A DNA stretch of 46,426 nucleotides, from NCBI GenBank assembly GCA_903873905.1, contig CAIQQJ010000036.1, forward strand, positions 1-46,426, in the 5' to 3' direction. Every line of letters begins with the position of its first letter. Position 1 is the stretch's first letter. This document shows, piece by piece, positions 18,648 through 26,748 of the stretch. A program made the position numbers and the translations under genes. The notes beneath the pieces are model-generated. The model was not told where the DNA came from. It did no database searches and worked only from the letters and a program-made list of their open reading frames with translations. Source of the stretch: an uncultured Flavobacteriales bacterium (lineage in GTDB: Bacteria; Bacteroidota; Bacteroidia; Palsa-965).

Positions 18648-20150
18648 ATGAATCTGTCCTTACTCATACTTGTTCCGCTACTTACCGCACTGGTAATATT
18701 GACATGTAAAAACATGTACAGTGTTCGTTGGGTGGCATTTATCGGATCCATAGTTCAATTAGGTCTTGGAGGTGTTTTATTATTTCAATATAATGCAGCA
18801 AGAGCTGCTGGCAATACAGCACAGATGCTTTTTGAATCCAGAGCTTCTTGGTATCAAGCGCTGAATATTGAATATTACGTTGGAGTTGATGGAATTTCAA
18901 TTGCCATGATTTTGCTTACAGCGTTTGTCGTCACTGCTGGAGTTTTGATCTCCTGGAAGATGGATGTTCTCACAAAAGAATTTTTCTTTTTAATCATGCT
19001 GCTAAGTCTCGGGGCTTATGGATTTTTCATTTCCCTTGATTTATTCACCATGTTTTTCTTCTTGGAAATTGCGGTTATCCCAAAATTCTTGTTGATCGCA
19101 ATATGGGGAAGTGGCAAAAAAGAATACAGTGCAATGAAACTTGCATTGATGTTAATGGGAGGATCTGCTCTTGTTCTTATTGGTATTCTTGGTATTTATT
19201 TCAATACGAATGATGGAAGTGGTCATCACACTTTTGATATTCTAAAAATTTCCCATCAACATATTCCTATTGGAATTCAAACTTATTTCTTCCCAATTCT
19301 CTTCACTGGTTTTGGAGTTTTCACTGCCATGTTCCCTTTTCACACTTGGGCACCTGATGGTCACTCTTCCGCACCTACTGCAGCTTCCATGTTTCTTGCT
19401 GGTATTTCAATGAAACTCGGTGGATACGGTTGCCTTCGTGTTGCAACTTATCTAATGCCTGAAGGTGCACACCAATATTCATGGGCCATCATTCTTGTTG
19501 CGACGATCGCAATTATTTACGGAGCGTTCGCCACTTTGATGCAAAAAGATTTAAAATACATCAATGCTTACTCTTCTGTTTCCCATTGTGGATTTGTATT
19601 ACTTGGAATTGGAATGTTGACAAAAACAGCCATTACAGGAGCTGTTATGCAAATGGTTTCTCACGGATTAATGACTGCACTTTTCTTCGGTGCAATTGGA
19701 ATGCTATATGAACGAACTCATACACGACAAGTAAAACAACTTGGTGGTTTGTTGAAATCAATACCATTTATTGGAGTGGTATTTATGATTGCGGGTTTAT
19801 GCTCATTGGGGCTTCCTGGCCTAAGCGGATTTGTAGCTGAAATGACTGTTTTTATGGGCGCATGGCAGGTACAAGAATTCTGGCATCGTCTTGCAACCAT
19901 ATTAGCCTGTGCGTCAATAGTAGTAACAGCTGTTTACATATTACGCGCAGCAGGAGCTTCGGTAATGGGACCAATTAAAGACGAACATTTCAGAGCATTG
20001 AAAGATGCAAATTGGAATGAAAGATTAGCATCTGTTTTATTATTATTTGCTATTGTAGCAATAGGAATGGCACCTTTCTGGTTGACAAAATTAGTCGGAC
20101 CGGATTCACAAATTATTATGGACCATCTGTCAAATGTAGTTGGTCACTGA
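18648..20150 (+). CDS. nuoM: complex I subunit M (antiporter-like)
   Basis: 500-aa antiporter-like subunit with about 14 transmembrane helices. Signatures: FFFLEIAVIPKFLLI (helix with the essential Glu), MFPFHTWAPDGHSSAPTAAS and KDLKYINAYSSVSHCGFVLL. It starts 8 bases after the nuoL stop; its own stop (20148-20150) lies 4 bases before the nuoN ATG. Confidence 0.95.
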   Translation: MNLSLLILVPLLTALVILTCKNMYSVRWVAFIGSIVQLGLGGVLLFQYNAARAAGNTAQMLFESRASWYQALNIEYYVGVDGISIAMILLTAFVVTAGVLISWKMDVLTKEFFFLIMLLSLGAYGFFISLDLFTMFFFLEIAVIPKFLLIAIWGSGKKEYSAMKLALMLMGGSALVLIGILGIYFNTNDGSGHHTFDILKISHQHIPIGIQTYFFPILFTGFGVFTAMFPFHTWAPDGHSSAPTAASMFLAGISMKLGGYGCLRVATYLMPEGAHQYSWAIILVATIAIIYGAFATLMQKDLKYINAYSSVSHCGFVLLGIGMLTKTAITGAVMQMVSHGLMTALFFGAIGMLYERTHTRQVKQLGGLLKSIPFIGVVFMIAGLCSLGLPGLSGFVAEMTVFMGAWQVQEFWHRLATILACASIVVTAVYILRAAGASVMGPIKDEHFRALKDANWNERLASVLLLFAIVAIGMAPFWLTKLVGPDSQIIMDHLSNVVGH

Positions 20151-20154
20151 GTTT

Positions 20155-21561
20155 ATGGGAAATGATTTTTTCATATTGATGAAACCAGAGTTGAGCTTAA
20201 TGCTCATCATCTTCATTTTGTTGTTCCTTAAAATATGGGATGGCATTAAAGAGGTTTCTACCTTATTAATGATCGCTAATGTTTTATTACTCGCAAATTT
20301 TGTTGCGGGATTTTTCCTGAATAAAGAAGGTGTTTTATTCAGCGGAATGTATCACACCACAAGTTTAATTGCCTTGGAGAAAAATGTGCTTGCTTTCGGT
20401 ACACTTCTAATTTCGATGATGGCATGGGATTGGTTGAAAAAGCACGAGCACCTTTTGGAATTCTATATTCTGATTCTTTCTACGCTTTTAGGAATGAATT
20501 TCATGATTTCCTCAGGAAATTTCATGATGTTATATCTCGGATTGGAACTTTCAACAATTCCATTGGCAGCACTCTGTAATTTCGATCTCGATAAATTGAA
20601 ATCTTCTGAAGCGGCTTTGAAAATGATTATGTCATCAGCATTTGCATCTTGCATTTTGCTTTTCGGAATTTCCTTGCTTTACGGAACAACCGGCTCTTTG
20701 GCATTTTCAGAAATGCCCGCACATTTGGATGGAGGAATGTTGCAATTACTCGCATTCATATTTGTATTTGTAGGATTTGCTTTTAAACTTTCAATTGTTC
20801 CATTTCATTTTTGGACGGCTGACGTTTATGAAGGTTCTCCTGTAGCAGTAACCTCCTACCTTTCCGTAATTTCAAAAGGTGCGATTGTATTTGTATTCGT
20901 AACAACATTATTGAATCTATTTGGTACGCTTGGAACTATCTGGTATCACATGCTAGTCATTTCAATCGTTATGACAATTACTGTTGGAAATTTATTCGCG
21001 ATGCGTCAGGAAAACTTGAAACGCTTCCTTGCATTTTCTTCAATAACACAAGTAGGATATATTTTACTCGGTCTCACCAACGGTGGTTCTGCTGGTTCAG
21101 CTGCTTCAATTTATTTCCTTATCATTTATATTTTTTCCAACCTAGCTGCATTCGGCATAATAGGGATGGTTTCAGTCCAAACCGGAAAAGAAAATATGAG
21201 TGACTTCAATGGCTTCTATAAAAAGAATCCTTTGCTAGGTTGGGTTTTGGCATTGGCAATGTTTTCATTAGCTGGAATTCCTCCAACTGCGGGATTTTTT
21301 GGAAAAATGTTTTTGGTAACAGCAGGTGCTGTAAAAGGAAACTATTTGCTTATCACATTTGCCGCGCTCAACATGGTTGTTTCTCTTTACTATTACCTGC
21401 GAGTTGTGAAAGCAATTTTCGTCAACCCGAATGAAAGTCCTATGGAAGCAATAAAGGGAAGTTGGTCTGTGAAAATTGCATTGGGAATTTGTATGCTCGG
21501 TGTAATTGCAACAGGATTCTATAGCGGTATTTACGATTATATCGTTTCCATTCTCAGCTAA
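20155..21561 (+). CDS. nuoN: complex I subunit N (antiporter-like)
   Basis: 468-aa antiporter-like subunit, last of the three pump modules. Typical segments are MMLYLGLELSTIPLAAL, IVPFHFWTADVYEGSP (then VAVTSYLSVISKGA) and LKRFLAFSSITQVGYILLG. The ATG at 20155 is preferred. A TTG at 20140 in the same frame would add five residues and overlap the nuoM stop. Eleven nuo genes are therefore present: A, B, C, D, H, I, J, K, L, M, N. Confidence 0.94.
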   Translation: MGNDFFILMKPELSLMLIIFILLFLKIWDGIKEVSTLLMIANVLLLANFVAGFFLNKEGVLFSGMYHTTSLIALEKNVLAFGTLLISMMAWDWLKKHEHLLEFYILILSTLLGMNFMISSGNFMMLYLGLELSTIPLAALCNFDLDKLKSSEAALKMIMSSAFASCILLFGISLLYGTTGSLAFSEMPAHLDGGMLQLLAFIFVFVGFAFKLSIVPFHFWTADVYEGSPVAVTSYLSVISKGAIVFVFVTTLLNLFGTLGTIWYHMLVISIVMTITVGNLFAMRQENLKRFLAFSSITQVGYILLGLTNGGSAGSAASIYFLIIYIFSNLAAFGIIGMVSVQTGKENMSDFNGFYKKNPLLGWVLALAMFSLAGIPPTAGFFGKMFLVTAGAVKGNYLLITFAALNMVVSLYYYLRVVKAIFVNPNESPMEAIKGSWSVKIALGICMLGVIATGFYSGIYDYIVSILS

Positions 21562-21580
21562 ATAAATTAATAAGGAAACA

Positions 21581-21976
21581 ATGGCTCTTAATCCTAACCA
21601 CGCTTTTGAAGAATTAGAAGGAATTAAATGCTCCATCGTGGAAAAAAAATGCACTCAAGAACGAGCTGATTTTCTGAAACAAATATTGGAGTTCAACAAG
21701 TTCACAGTGCAGATTGTTAAAAGTCCTCCTGCAAAAGTTGCTCCTGCAAAACCTGTAACACCATTGGCGGAAGGTGAAGTTGCTCCTACTCCCACTCCAA
21801 CAGCTCCAACTGTACCGGAGACATTTACTGTAGGCGTTACGGATCTTTCCTTCAATCCAATCAGTGCTGTTTACAATAAAGAATTACAAACTCCTGGAAA
21901 GCAATTTGTGGATGTGAGGTATTGGAAGCAAGAAGCAGAACAACCATCCACTCAGAAGTGGTATTGGGAGAAATAA
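21581..21976 (+). CDS. uncharacterised nuo-linked protein with a Pro/Ala-rich linker (131 aa)
   Basis: No known function can be assigned. The N-terminal ~50 residues (LEGIKCSIVEKKCTQERADF then LKQILEFNKFTVQIV) look like a small alpha/beta domain with two cysteines. Residues about 50-82 are a flexible Pro/Ala/Thr linker (PTPTPTAPT). The C-terminal ~45 residues (TVGVTDLSFNPISAVYNKEL, ending in WYWEK) form a second short domain rich in aromatic residues. It starts 19 bases after nuoN in the same direction with no terminator between, so it is very likely part of the operon. No signal peptide or membrane helix is seen, so it should be cytosolic. It could be an accessory subunit or adaptor of the complex (inference from position only). 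Confidence 0.8.
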   Translation: MALNPNHAFEELEGIKCSIVEKKCTQERADFLKQILEFNKFTVQIVKSPPAKVAPAKPVTPLAEGEVAPTPTPTAPTVPETFTVGVTDLSFNPISAVYNKELQTPGKQFVDVRYWKQEAEQPSTQKWYWEK

Positions 21977-22080
21977 TTACATTTTATTCCATTTTTCCAG
22001 AAGTTTATTCATTTTTTTTCTTATGAATTTTCGATTTTCCACAATGATTTTCATATCGTGCAAAAAATGTGGAAAAACAA

Positions 22081-22111
22081 TTTGGTGAACTGCATTAAGA
22101 ACATATCTTTG
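22081..22111 (+). promoter_or_regulatory. tRNA operon promoter
   Basis: TTTG (22081-22084), a 19-base spacer and TATCTTTG (22104-22111) match the Bacteroidota -33/-7 promoter exactly. Transcription would begin near 22118, about 22 bases before tRNA-Lys. Confidence 0.85.
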
Positions 22112-22139
22112 CACCCGCGTTTAAGGATTTTAAATGCAT

Positions 22140-22212
22140 GATTCCGTAGCTCAGCTGGTAGAGCATTACACTTTTAATGTAGGGGCCCTGGGTTCGAATC
22201 CCAGCGGGATCA
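22140..22212 (+). tRNA. tRNA-Lys (anticodon TTT)
   Basis: Complete cloverleaf. Acceptor GATTCCG pairs with CGGGATC (one T-G). The D arm is GCTC/GAGC. The anticodon stem TTACA/TGTAG encloses loop CTTTTAA with anticodon TTT. The T arm is CTGGG-TTCGAAT-CCCAG. The discriminator is A. CCA is not encoded. Confidence 0.95.
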
Positions 22213-22249
22213 CAAGATTGGATTAAGTTCATTACCTTTATTGTCAATT

Positions 22250-22323
22250 GGATCGGTAGTTCAGCTGGTTAGAATGCCGCCCTGTCACGGCGGAGGTCGC
22301 GGGTTCGAGTCCCGTCCGTTCCG
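22250..22323 (+). tRNA. tRNA-Asp (anticodon GTC)
   Basis: Cloverleaf with anticodon stem CCGCC/GGCGG and loop CTGTCAC (anticodon GTC), T arm GCGGG-TTCGAGT-CCCGT and discriminator G as expected for Asp. Acceptor strands GGATCGG and CCGTTCC pair except for a T-T mismatch at position 4-69. It lies 37 bases after tRNA-Lys and shares its promoter. Confidence 0.93.
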
Positions 22324-22324
22324 C

Positions 22325-22352
22325 AAAAATCCCGCTTATGGCGGGATTTTTT
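22325..22352 (+). terminator. terminator of the tRNA operon
   Basis: AATCCCGC and GCGGGATT pair around loop TTATG, followed by TTTT, directly after tRNA-Asp. Confidence 0.85.
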
Positions 22353-22401
22353 GTTTTCCTACATTTCTCTTAACTTTAAAAACTAAGCAATTCCATTTCG
22401 C

Positions 22402-22854
22402 ATGTTATCCTTTGATGCCTGTTTATTGCAAAGTTTTGGATCATTACAATTTGGATCTTCCTCTGATGAGGTGGTGAAAGTATTTGGCGCGGCAGAGGAA
22501 TCAGAAGAACTCGAAGCAATTGATGGTAGTAAATCTGCAGTATGGCATTATTGGTCAAAAGGATTCTCACTTTTTTTCGACGGCAAAATGAAAAATCGTT
22601 TTTGCTGTGCGGAGATTGACAGCTCTGTTCAATTGAAAATGTGGGACATACCTATTTTTTCATTGAACGAACCGCAGCTCAAAGAACTTTTTGTTCAAAA
22701 TGGGTTCAAAGAATTGGATGAAGAACTTCACGAATGGGGGGAAAAACGTATTACTTTCGAGGACGCAATGGCGGATTTTTATTTTGAAAAAGGAGTAATG
22801 GTTTCTGTCAATTATGGAACTGCTATCTCAAGTGAAATGGAAACTAACAATTAA
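22402..22854 (+). CDS. hypothetical protein upstream of aroK (150 aa)
   Basis: Not recognised. A soluble, acidic protein without signal peptide or membrane helix. The opening pattern GSLQFGSSSDEVVKVFGAAE, followed by WHYWSKGFSLFFDGKMKNRF, resembles small proteins in which a G-x-S-x-x-E-V helix leads into a beta sheet with a Phe-Phe-Asp turn, but no family name is justified. The stop is 18 bases before aroK in the same direction, so the two may be cotranscribed. Confidence 0.7.
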   Translation: MLSFDACLLQSFGSLQFGSSSDEVVKVFGAAEESEELEAIDGSKSAVWHYWSKGFSLFFDGKMKNRFCCAEIDSSVQLKMWDIPIFSLNEPQLKELFVQNGFKELDEELHEWGEKRITFEDAMADFYFEKGVMVSVNYGTAISSEMETNN

Positions 22855-22872
22855 TTAACCAAAACAATTATC

Positions 22873-23412
22873 ATGCGTATTTTTCTTGTGGGCTTCATGG
22901 GCAGCGGAAAATCCTTAATGGGAGCTGCATTAGCAAAGGAACTCGAAGTTAATTTTATTGACCTCGATAAAGTAATTGAAAAAAAAGCGGGCAAAGATGT
23001 TGCCGCAATTTTCGAAGGTGAAGGTGAAAAACATTTCCGTGAATTGGAAAAAAATTCTCTAACAGAACTTCTTCTCGAAGACAATTACGTAATGGCTTGT
23101 GGTGGCGGAACTCCTTGCTTTTCTGATAACATGGAGAAAATGAATGAAGCAGGTGTTGTCATTTATTTAAAAATGAGCACTGATCATTTGGTGGAACGCC
23201 TAGAAGCAGAAGTTGAATCACGGCCTTTACTAAAAGGAAAAACGGGCCATGTGCTTTGGACATTTGTTCACGAATTACTTCAAGAAAGAGAACCCGATTA
23301 CCTGAATGCCAAATATAAAGTACGTGCAACAGGATTGAAACCAGCAGAACTTGCAGAGTTCATACAGTTGTATGAATTGCAAGCTACAACTAATGGAGAT
23401 GAGGAGGAATAG
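22873..23412 (+). CDS. aroK: shikimate kinase
   Basis: Phosphorylates shikimate to shikimate-3-phosphate with ATP in aromatic amino-acid synthesis. Residues 7-14 (GFMGSGKS) are the Walker A loop. IDLDKVIE (29-36) carries the conserved Asp that binds shikimate, R56 lies in KHFRELE, GGGT (77-80) is the second substrate motif, and SRPLLKG is the LID/adenine region. The length of 179 aa is normal. It is followed by a clear terminator. Confidence 0.95.
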   Translation: MRIFLVGFMGSGKSLMGAALAKELEVNFIDLDKVIEKKAGKDVAAIFEGEGEKHFRELEKNSLTELLLEDNYVMACGGGTPCFSDNMEKMNEAGVVIYLKMSTDHLVERLEAEVESRPLLKGKTGHVLWTFVHELLQEREPDYLNAKYKVRATGLKPAELAEFIQLYELQATTNGDEEE

Positions 23413-23437
23413 ATAGATTTTTTTTATTAAGAAAAAT

Positions 23438-23466
23438 AGCTCGGTGAATATCCGGGCTTTTTTTTG
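23438..23466 (+). terminator. aroK terminator
   Basis: AGCTCGG and CCGGGCT pair (one T-G) around loop TGAATAT, followed by eight T. Confidence 0.85.
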
Positions 23467-23490
23467 CCCAAATTCTGCCAATGAAAATGT

Positions 23491-23498
23491 TAACTTTG
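23491..23498 (+). promoter_or_regulatory. -7 box of the acyl-CoA carboxylase gene
   Basis: TAACTTTG matches TAnnTTTG and lies 18 bases before the ATG at 23517; a TTG lies 24 bases further upstream, a little more than the usual spacing. The box rules out the two upstream in-frame ATG codons (23481, 23487) as starts because they would precede transcription. Confidence 0.6.
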
Positions 23499-23516
23499 GC
23501 AAGCAATAAAAATCTT

Positions 23517-25169
23517 ATGACAAGCGCAAAAACAAATATCGATATCACGTTCAACAAAAACGAAGATACCATGAAGCAGCTTATTTCTGCCATGGAGAAA
23601 CGTTTTGAAAAAACAGCAGAAGGCGGTGGAAAAGCTCGTTTGGAAAAACAACGTGAACAAGGAAAACTGACAGCCCGTGAACGTCTTGATTTTCTTTTTG
23701 ACAAAGACAGTCAACGAATTGAAATTGGCGCTTTTGCAGGCGATAATATGTATCCTGAACATGGTGGATGTCCTTCTGGTGGTGTGGTTGTAATGATTGG
23801 TTATGTAAATAAAAAACAATGTATCGTTGTTGCCAATGATGCCACTGTCAAAGCTGGTGCATGGTTTCCAATTACGGGAAAGAAAACATTGCGTGCGCAA
23901 GAAATTGCAATGGAAAATCGTTTACCAATTATTTATTTGGTTGACAGTGCTGGTGTTTATTTGCCAATGCAGGATGAAATATTTCCGGATAAAGAAAACT
24001 TCGGAAGAATTTTTCGAAACAATGCAATGATGTCCTCTGAAGGAATTCTTCAGATCGCAGCAATTATGGGTTCTTGTGTTGCCGGTGGCGCGTATTTGCC
24101 AATCATGAGTGATGAAGCAATGATCGTTGATAAAACAGGAACCATTTTCCTTGCAGGATCCTATTTGGTGAAAGCTGCCATTGGAGAATCAATCGATAAT
24201 GAAACATTGGGTGGTGCAACAACGCATTGTGAAATTTCTGGTGTTACCGATTACAAGTGTAAAGACGATCAGGATTGTCTCACAAGAATTAGAAATATCA
24301 TTGATAAAGTTGGTGCTTTTGATAAAGCAGGTTTTGACCGTGCTACTCCTGCACTACCGAAATTGGATGAAAAAGAAATACTCGGCATCATGCCTGATTC
24401 ACGTGAGAAGCCATATGACATGCGTGAAATTATTTCGCGTTTAGTGGATGATTCTGAATTCGAGGAATACAAGGAACTTTTCGGACAATCAATTATTTGC
24501 GGATTGGCTCGCATCGATGGTTGGGCAGTTGGAATTGTTGCGAACCAACGAAAAGTTGTGAAAAGCAAAAAAGGTGAAATGCAATTCGGTGGTGTTATCT
24601 ATTCCGATTCCGCTGACAAATCGGCGCGTTTCATTATGAATTGCAATCAGAAAAAAATTCCATTATTATTCTTGCAAGATGTGACCGGATTTATGGTAGG
24701 CTCACGATCTGAACAAGGTGGAATTATTAAAGACGGTGCAAAATTGGTGAATGCAATGAGCAATTCAGTTGTACCAAAATTCACAGTTGTAATTGGGAAT
24801 TCTTACGGAGCAGGAAATTATGCAATGTGCGGAAAAGCTTATGACCCAAGATTGATTGTAGGATGGCCCACTGCACAAATTGCTGTTATGGGTGGAGCAC
24901 AAGCGGCGAAAGTGTTATTGTCACTCGAGATTAGTAGTCTTAAAGCACAAGGCAAAAAAGATATTACGCCAGAAGAGGAAAAAGAATTACTTGATAAAAT
25001 TACAGCTCGTTATACCGCGCAAACTTCACCTTATTACGCTGCAGCACGTTTGTGGGTAGATAACATCATCCATCCACTCGATACGCGTAAATGGGTTTCC
25101 ATGGGAATCGAGGCGGCAAATCACGCACCGATAACTAAAAGATATAATACGGGTCTATTACAAACCTGA
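23517..25169 (+). CDS. acyl-CoA carboxylase carboxyltransferase (beta) subunit, methylcrotonoyl-CoA carboxylase-like
   Basis: Transfers the carboxyl group from carboxybiotin to an acyl-CoA. 550 aa from the chosen start. The N-terminal half has LTARERLDFLFD, VVANDATVKAGAWFP, DSAGVYLPMQDEIFPD and GSCVAGGAYLPIMSDEA. The C-terminal half has LQDVTGFMVG, GIIKDGAKLVNAMSN, VIGNSYGAGNYAMCGKAYDP and WPTAQIAVMGGAQAA. The LPMQDE and GNYAMCG segments are closer to methylcrotonoyl-CoA carboxylase beta than to propionyl-CoA carboxylase beta, but substrate cannot be fixed by eye. It is a single gene between two terminators; the biotin-carrying alpha subunit is not in this window. Confidence 0.92.
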   Translation: MTSAKTNIDITFNKNEDTMKQLISAMEKRFEKTAEGGGKARLEKQREQGKLTARERLDFLFDKDSQRIEIGAFAGDNMYPEHGGCPSGGVVVMIGYVNKKQCIVVANDATVKAGAWFPITGKKTLRAQEIAMENRLPIIYLVDSAGVYLPMQDEIFPDKENFGRIFRNNAMMSSEGILQIAAIMGSCVAGGAYLPIMSDEAMIVDKTGTIFLAGSYLVKAAIGESIDNETLGGATTHCEISGVTDYKCKDDQDCLTRIRNIIDKVGAFDKAGFDRATPALPKLDEKEILGIMPDSREKPYDMREIISRLVDDSEFEEYKELFGQSIICGLARIDGWAVGIVANQRKVVKSKKGEMQFGGVIYSDSADKSARFIMNCNQKKIPLLFLQDVTGFMVGSRSEQGGIIKDGAKLVNAMSNSVVPKFTVVIGNSYGAGNYAMCGKAYDPRLIVGWPTAQIAVMGGAQAAKVLLSLEISSLKAQGKKDITPEEEKELLDKITARYTAQTSPYYAAARLWVDNIIHPLDTRKWVSMGIEAANHAPITKRYNTGLLQT

Positions 25170-25180
25170 TCTAAAAATTA

Positions 25181-25212
25181 AAAGCCGCAGAATTTTACTT
25201 GCGGCTTTTTTG
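25181..25212 (+). terminator. terminator after the acyl-CoA carboxylase gene
   Basis: AAGCCGCA and TGCGGCTT pair around a ten-base loop, followed by TTTT. Confidence 0.88.
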
Positions 25213-25239
25213 TTTCATTTTTACTAAGAAAGAAATCCC

Positions 25240-25986
25240 ATGAAATCCCTACTCAAAGCAATTTCAACTCGTGCACCGAAAAATTTAGCCAAAGAAAAAA
25301 TCAAGGCAAAAACAATTGTTTACAGAGCGAAAATTGCAGAATTCCAAAAAGTTTTTTACGCAGAACAAAAATACAGCCTGCTCATTATTCTACAAGGAAT
25401 TGATGCTTCGGGAAAAGACGGACTCGTTGCAAATGTTTTTAGTGGATTGAATCCTTTCGGTTGTAATGTTGCAGCATTCAAATCACCAACTCCAGAAGAA
25501 GCTGCGCACGATTTTTTATGGCGAATTCATAACAAGACTCCTGGCAATGGAATGATTCACATTTTCAATCGTTCCCATTATGAAGATCTGCTCGTTCCTG
25601 TAGTGAACAAGCTGATGAATAAGGATCAAATCGATCGACGCATTCATAACATCAACAACTTTGAAAGATTGCTTGAGGATAATGGAACAATTATTCTGAA
25701 ATTTTATCTTCACATTTCACGCGCAGAACAGGAACAACGTTTATTGGAACGACAAACCAATCCAAAAAAATTCTGGAAGCATGATGATCATGACTGGAGC
25801 ACTAGAGAAAAATGGGACGCTTACATGAATGCCTACGAAACAATTTTTCATAATTGCAATAAACCCGAATGGGAAATTGTGCCTGCCGATCAGAATTGGT
25901 ATAAGGAATATCTGGTTTCCAAAAAGGTTTGCGAAACACTCGAAAAACTCAAATTGGAATATCCCAAGGTTGAGAAAACAAAATAA
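25240..25986 (+). CDS. polyphosphate:nucleotide phosphotransferase, PPK2 family (class III-like)
   Basis: Uses polyphosphate to phosphorylate nucleotides. 248 aa with the PPK2 core: Walker A G53-I-D-A-S-G-K59-D-G, then VFSGLNPFGCNV and KSPTPEEAAHDFLWR, and the second phosphate/magnesium motif N110-R-S-H-Y-E-D116. The single PPK2 domain with DASGKDG and HDFLWR resembles class III enzymes (one is known from Cytophaga hutchinsonii) that act on both AMP and ADP; this class call is inference. Monocistronic, between a terminator and a region of gene remains. Confidence 0.93.
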   Translation: MKSLLKAISTRAPKNLAKEKIKAKTIVYRAKIAEFQKVFYAEQKYSLLIILQGIDASGKDGLVANVFSGLNPFGCNVAAFKSPTPEEAAHDFLWRIHNKTPGNGMIHIFNRSHYEDLLVPVVNKLMNKDQIDRRIHNINNFERLLEDNGTIILKFYLHISRAEQEQRLLERQTNPKKFWKHDDHDWSTREKWDAYMNAYETIFHNCNKPEWEIVPADQNWYKEYLVSKKVCETLEKLKLEYPKVEKTK

Positions 25987-26047
25987 ATTCTAGATCGTGT
26001 CCTTTCTTTTTATGGATTCGGAGTAATGCTAGAAAATAACGCCTGTC

Positions 26048-26182
26048 GTGAAATTTGAAACTCGTCCTGGTGGTGTTTGTTTGCACAATAATGTTTTCAT
26101 TGACGAAACAGAGGTTCGGAATCCATGGTTGGTATTTCGTTGCGTTTGTGAAGTGAAAAAGGAATTGGGAAGCAAATATTAA
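26048..26182 (+). CDS. possible small ORF or gene remnant (44 aa, GTG start)
   Basis: Open frame of 44 codons with a GTG start and no upstream ATG; a stop codon lies 18 bases before the GTG. The translation (VKFETRPGGVCLHNNVFIDE, ending KKELGSKY) has protein-like composition with two cysteines in FRCVCEV. It is not recognised. It lies next to the broken T9SS gene and may be the tail of another decayed gene rather than a functional peptide. Confidence 0.25.
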   Translation: MKFETRPGGVCLHNNVFIDETEVRNPWLVFRCVCEVKKELGSKY

Positions 26183-26189
26183 TTCAAAC

Positions 26190-26745
26190 TCAATTGACCT
26201 TTACAACACGAAACATTTTTCTGTTCTCTCCCACTCCAACCATCACAAAATATATTCCTGAATTTTCATTGCTTAAATCAATTGCTGTAGAATTGGAATT
26301 TACCAAGGAGGACTTGAGTTCTTCTCCTAGAAAATTATAAATTGTAATTGTAGTTCCTATTTGTAAATCTCCCTTGATTTCAAAAAGTCCATTCGATGGA
26401 TTCGGGAAAATGGAAATGGATTCTGGATTCGACATTGGAAAAATTCCAGTTGCAACCACATTCGATTCTGTCAACCAAATGGTCATGTTCATGATTAATT
26501 TTTGGTGTATTCGCATTCACACCTGATTGTGCAGGTGAAGGAATAATTGCAGGATTAGATTCATTCCCCTGTCCTGTAACAGCTGGCCCATTTGAAAAAC
26601 CAATGTTGTGCGTGCTCGCATCTATTACCCAATCTGCATTTCCTGCCATCTCTGCACGTGTAGCATCAAACAGAATTTTTATGTTTGTTTGTGAATAAGC
26701 CAAAGTGGAAACAAAAAGAATAATTACAAAAAAATATTTTTTCAT
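26190..26745 (-). pseudogene. decayed T9SS-secreted protein (internal deletion plus frameshift)
   Basis: Two minus-strand frames each hold half of a typical secreted protein. The upstream half (from 26745) has a signal peptide (MKKYFFVIILFVSTLAYSQ) and a start KILFDATRAEMAGNADWVID followed by GNESNPAIIPSPAQSG, which looks like the N-terminus of a larger exported protein. That frame then turns to nonsense near 26510 and stops at 26380. The downstream half is in another frame: its sense part runs from about 26480 to 26190 and ends with a complete T9SS type A sorting domain (ISIFPNPSNGLFEIKGDL ... MFRVVKVN). The central functional domain is missing. It lies 3 bases after the stop of the phospholipase D-like gene. 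Confidence 0.75.
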
Positions 26746-26748
26746 GAT

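Noticed and set aside
22241-22477. 78-codon open frame across tRNA-Asp
   Set aside because: It is a chance translation of the tRNA sequence (typical VVQLVRMPPCHGGG product) and has no protein character beyond it.
23481-23516. Earlier ATG starts for the acyl-CoA carboxylase gene
   Set aside because: They precede or overlap the -7 box TAACTTTG, so they would not be transcribed.
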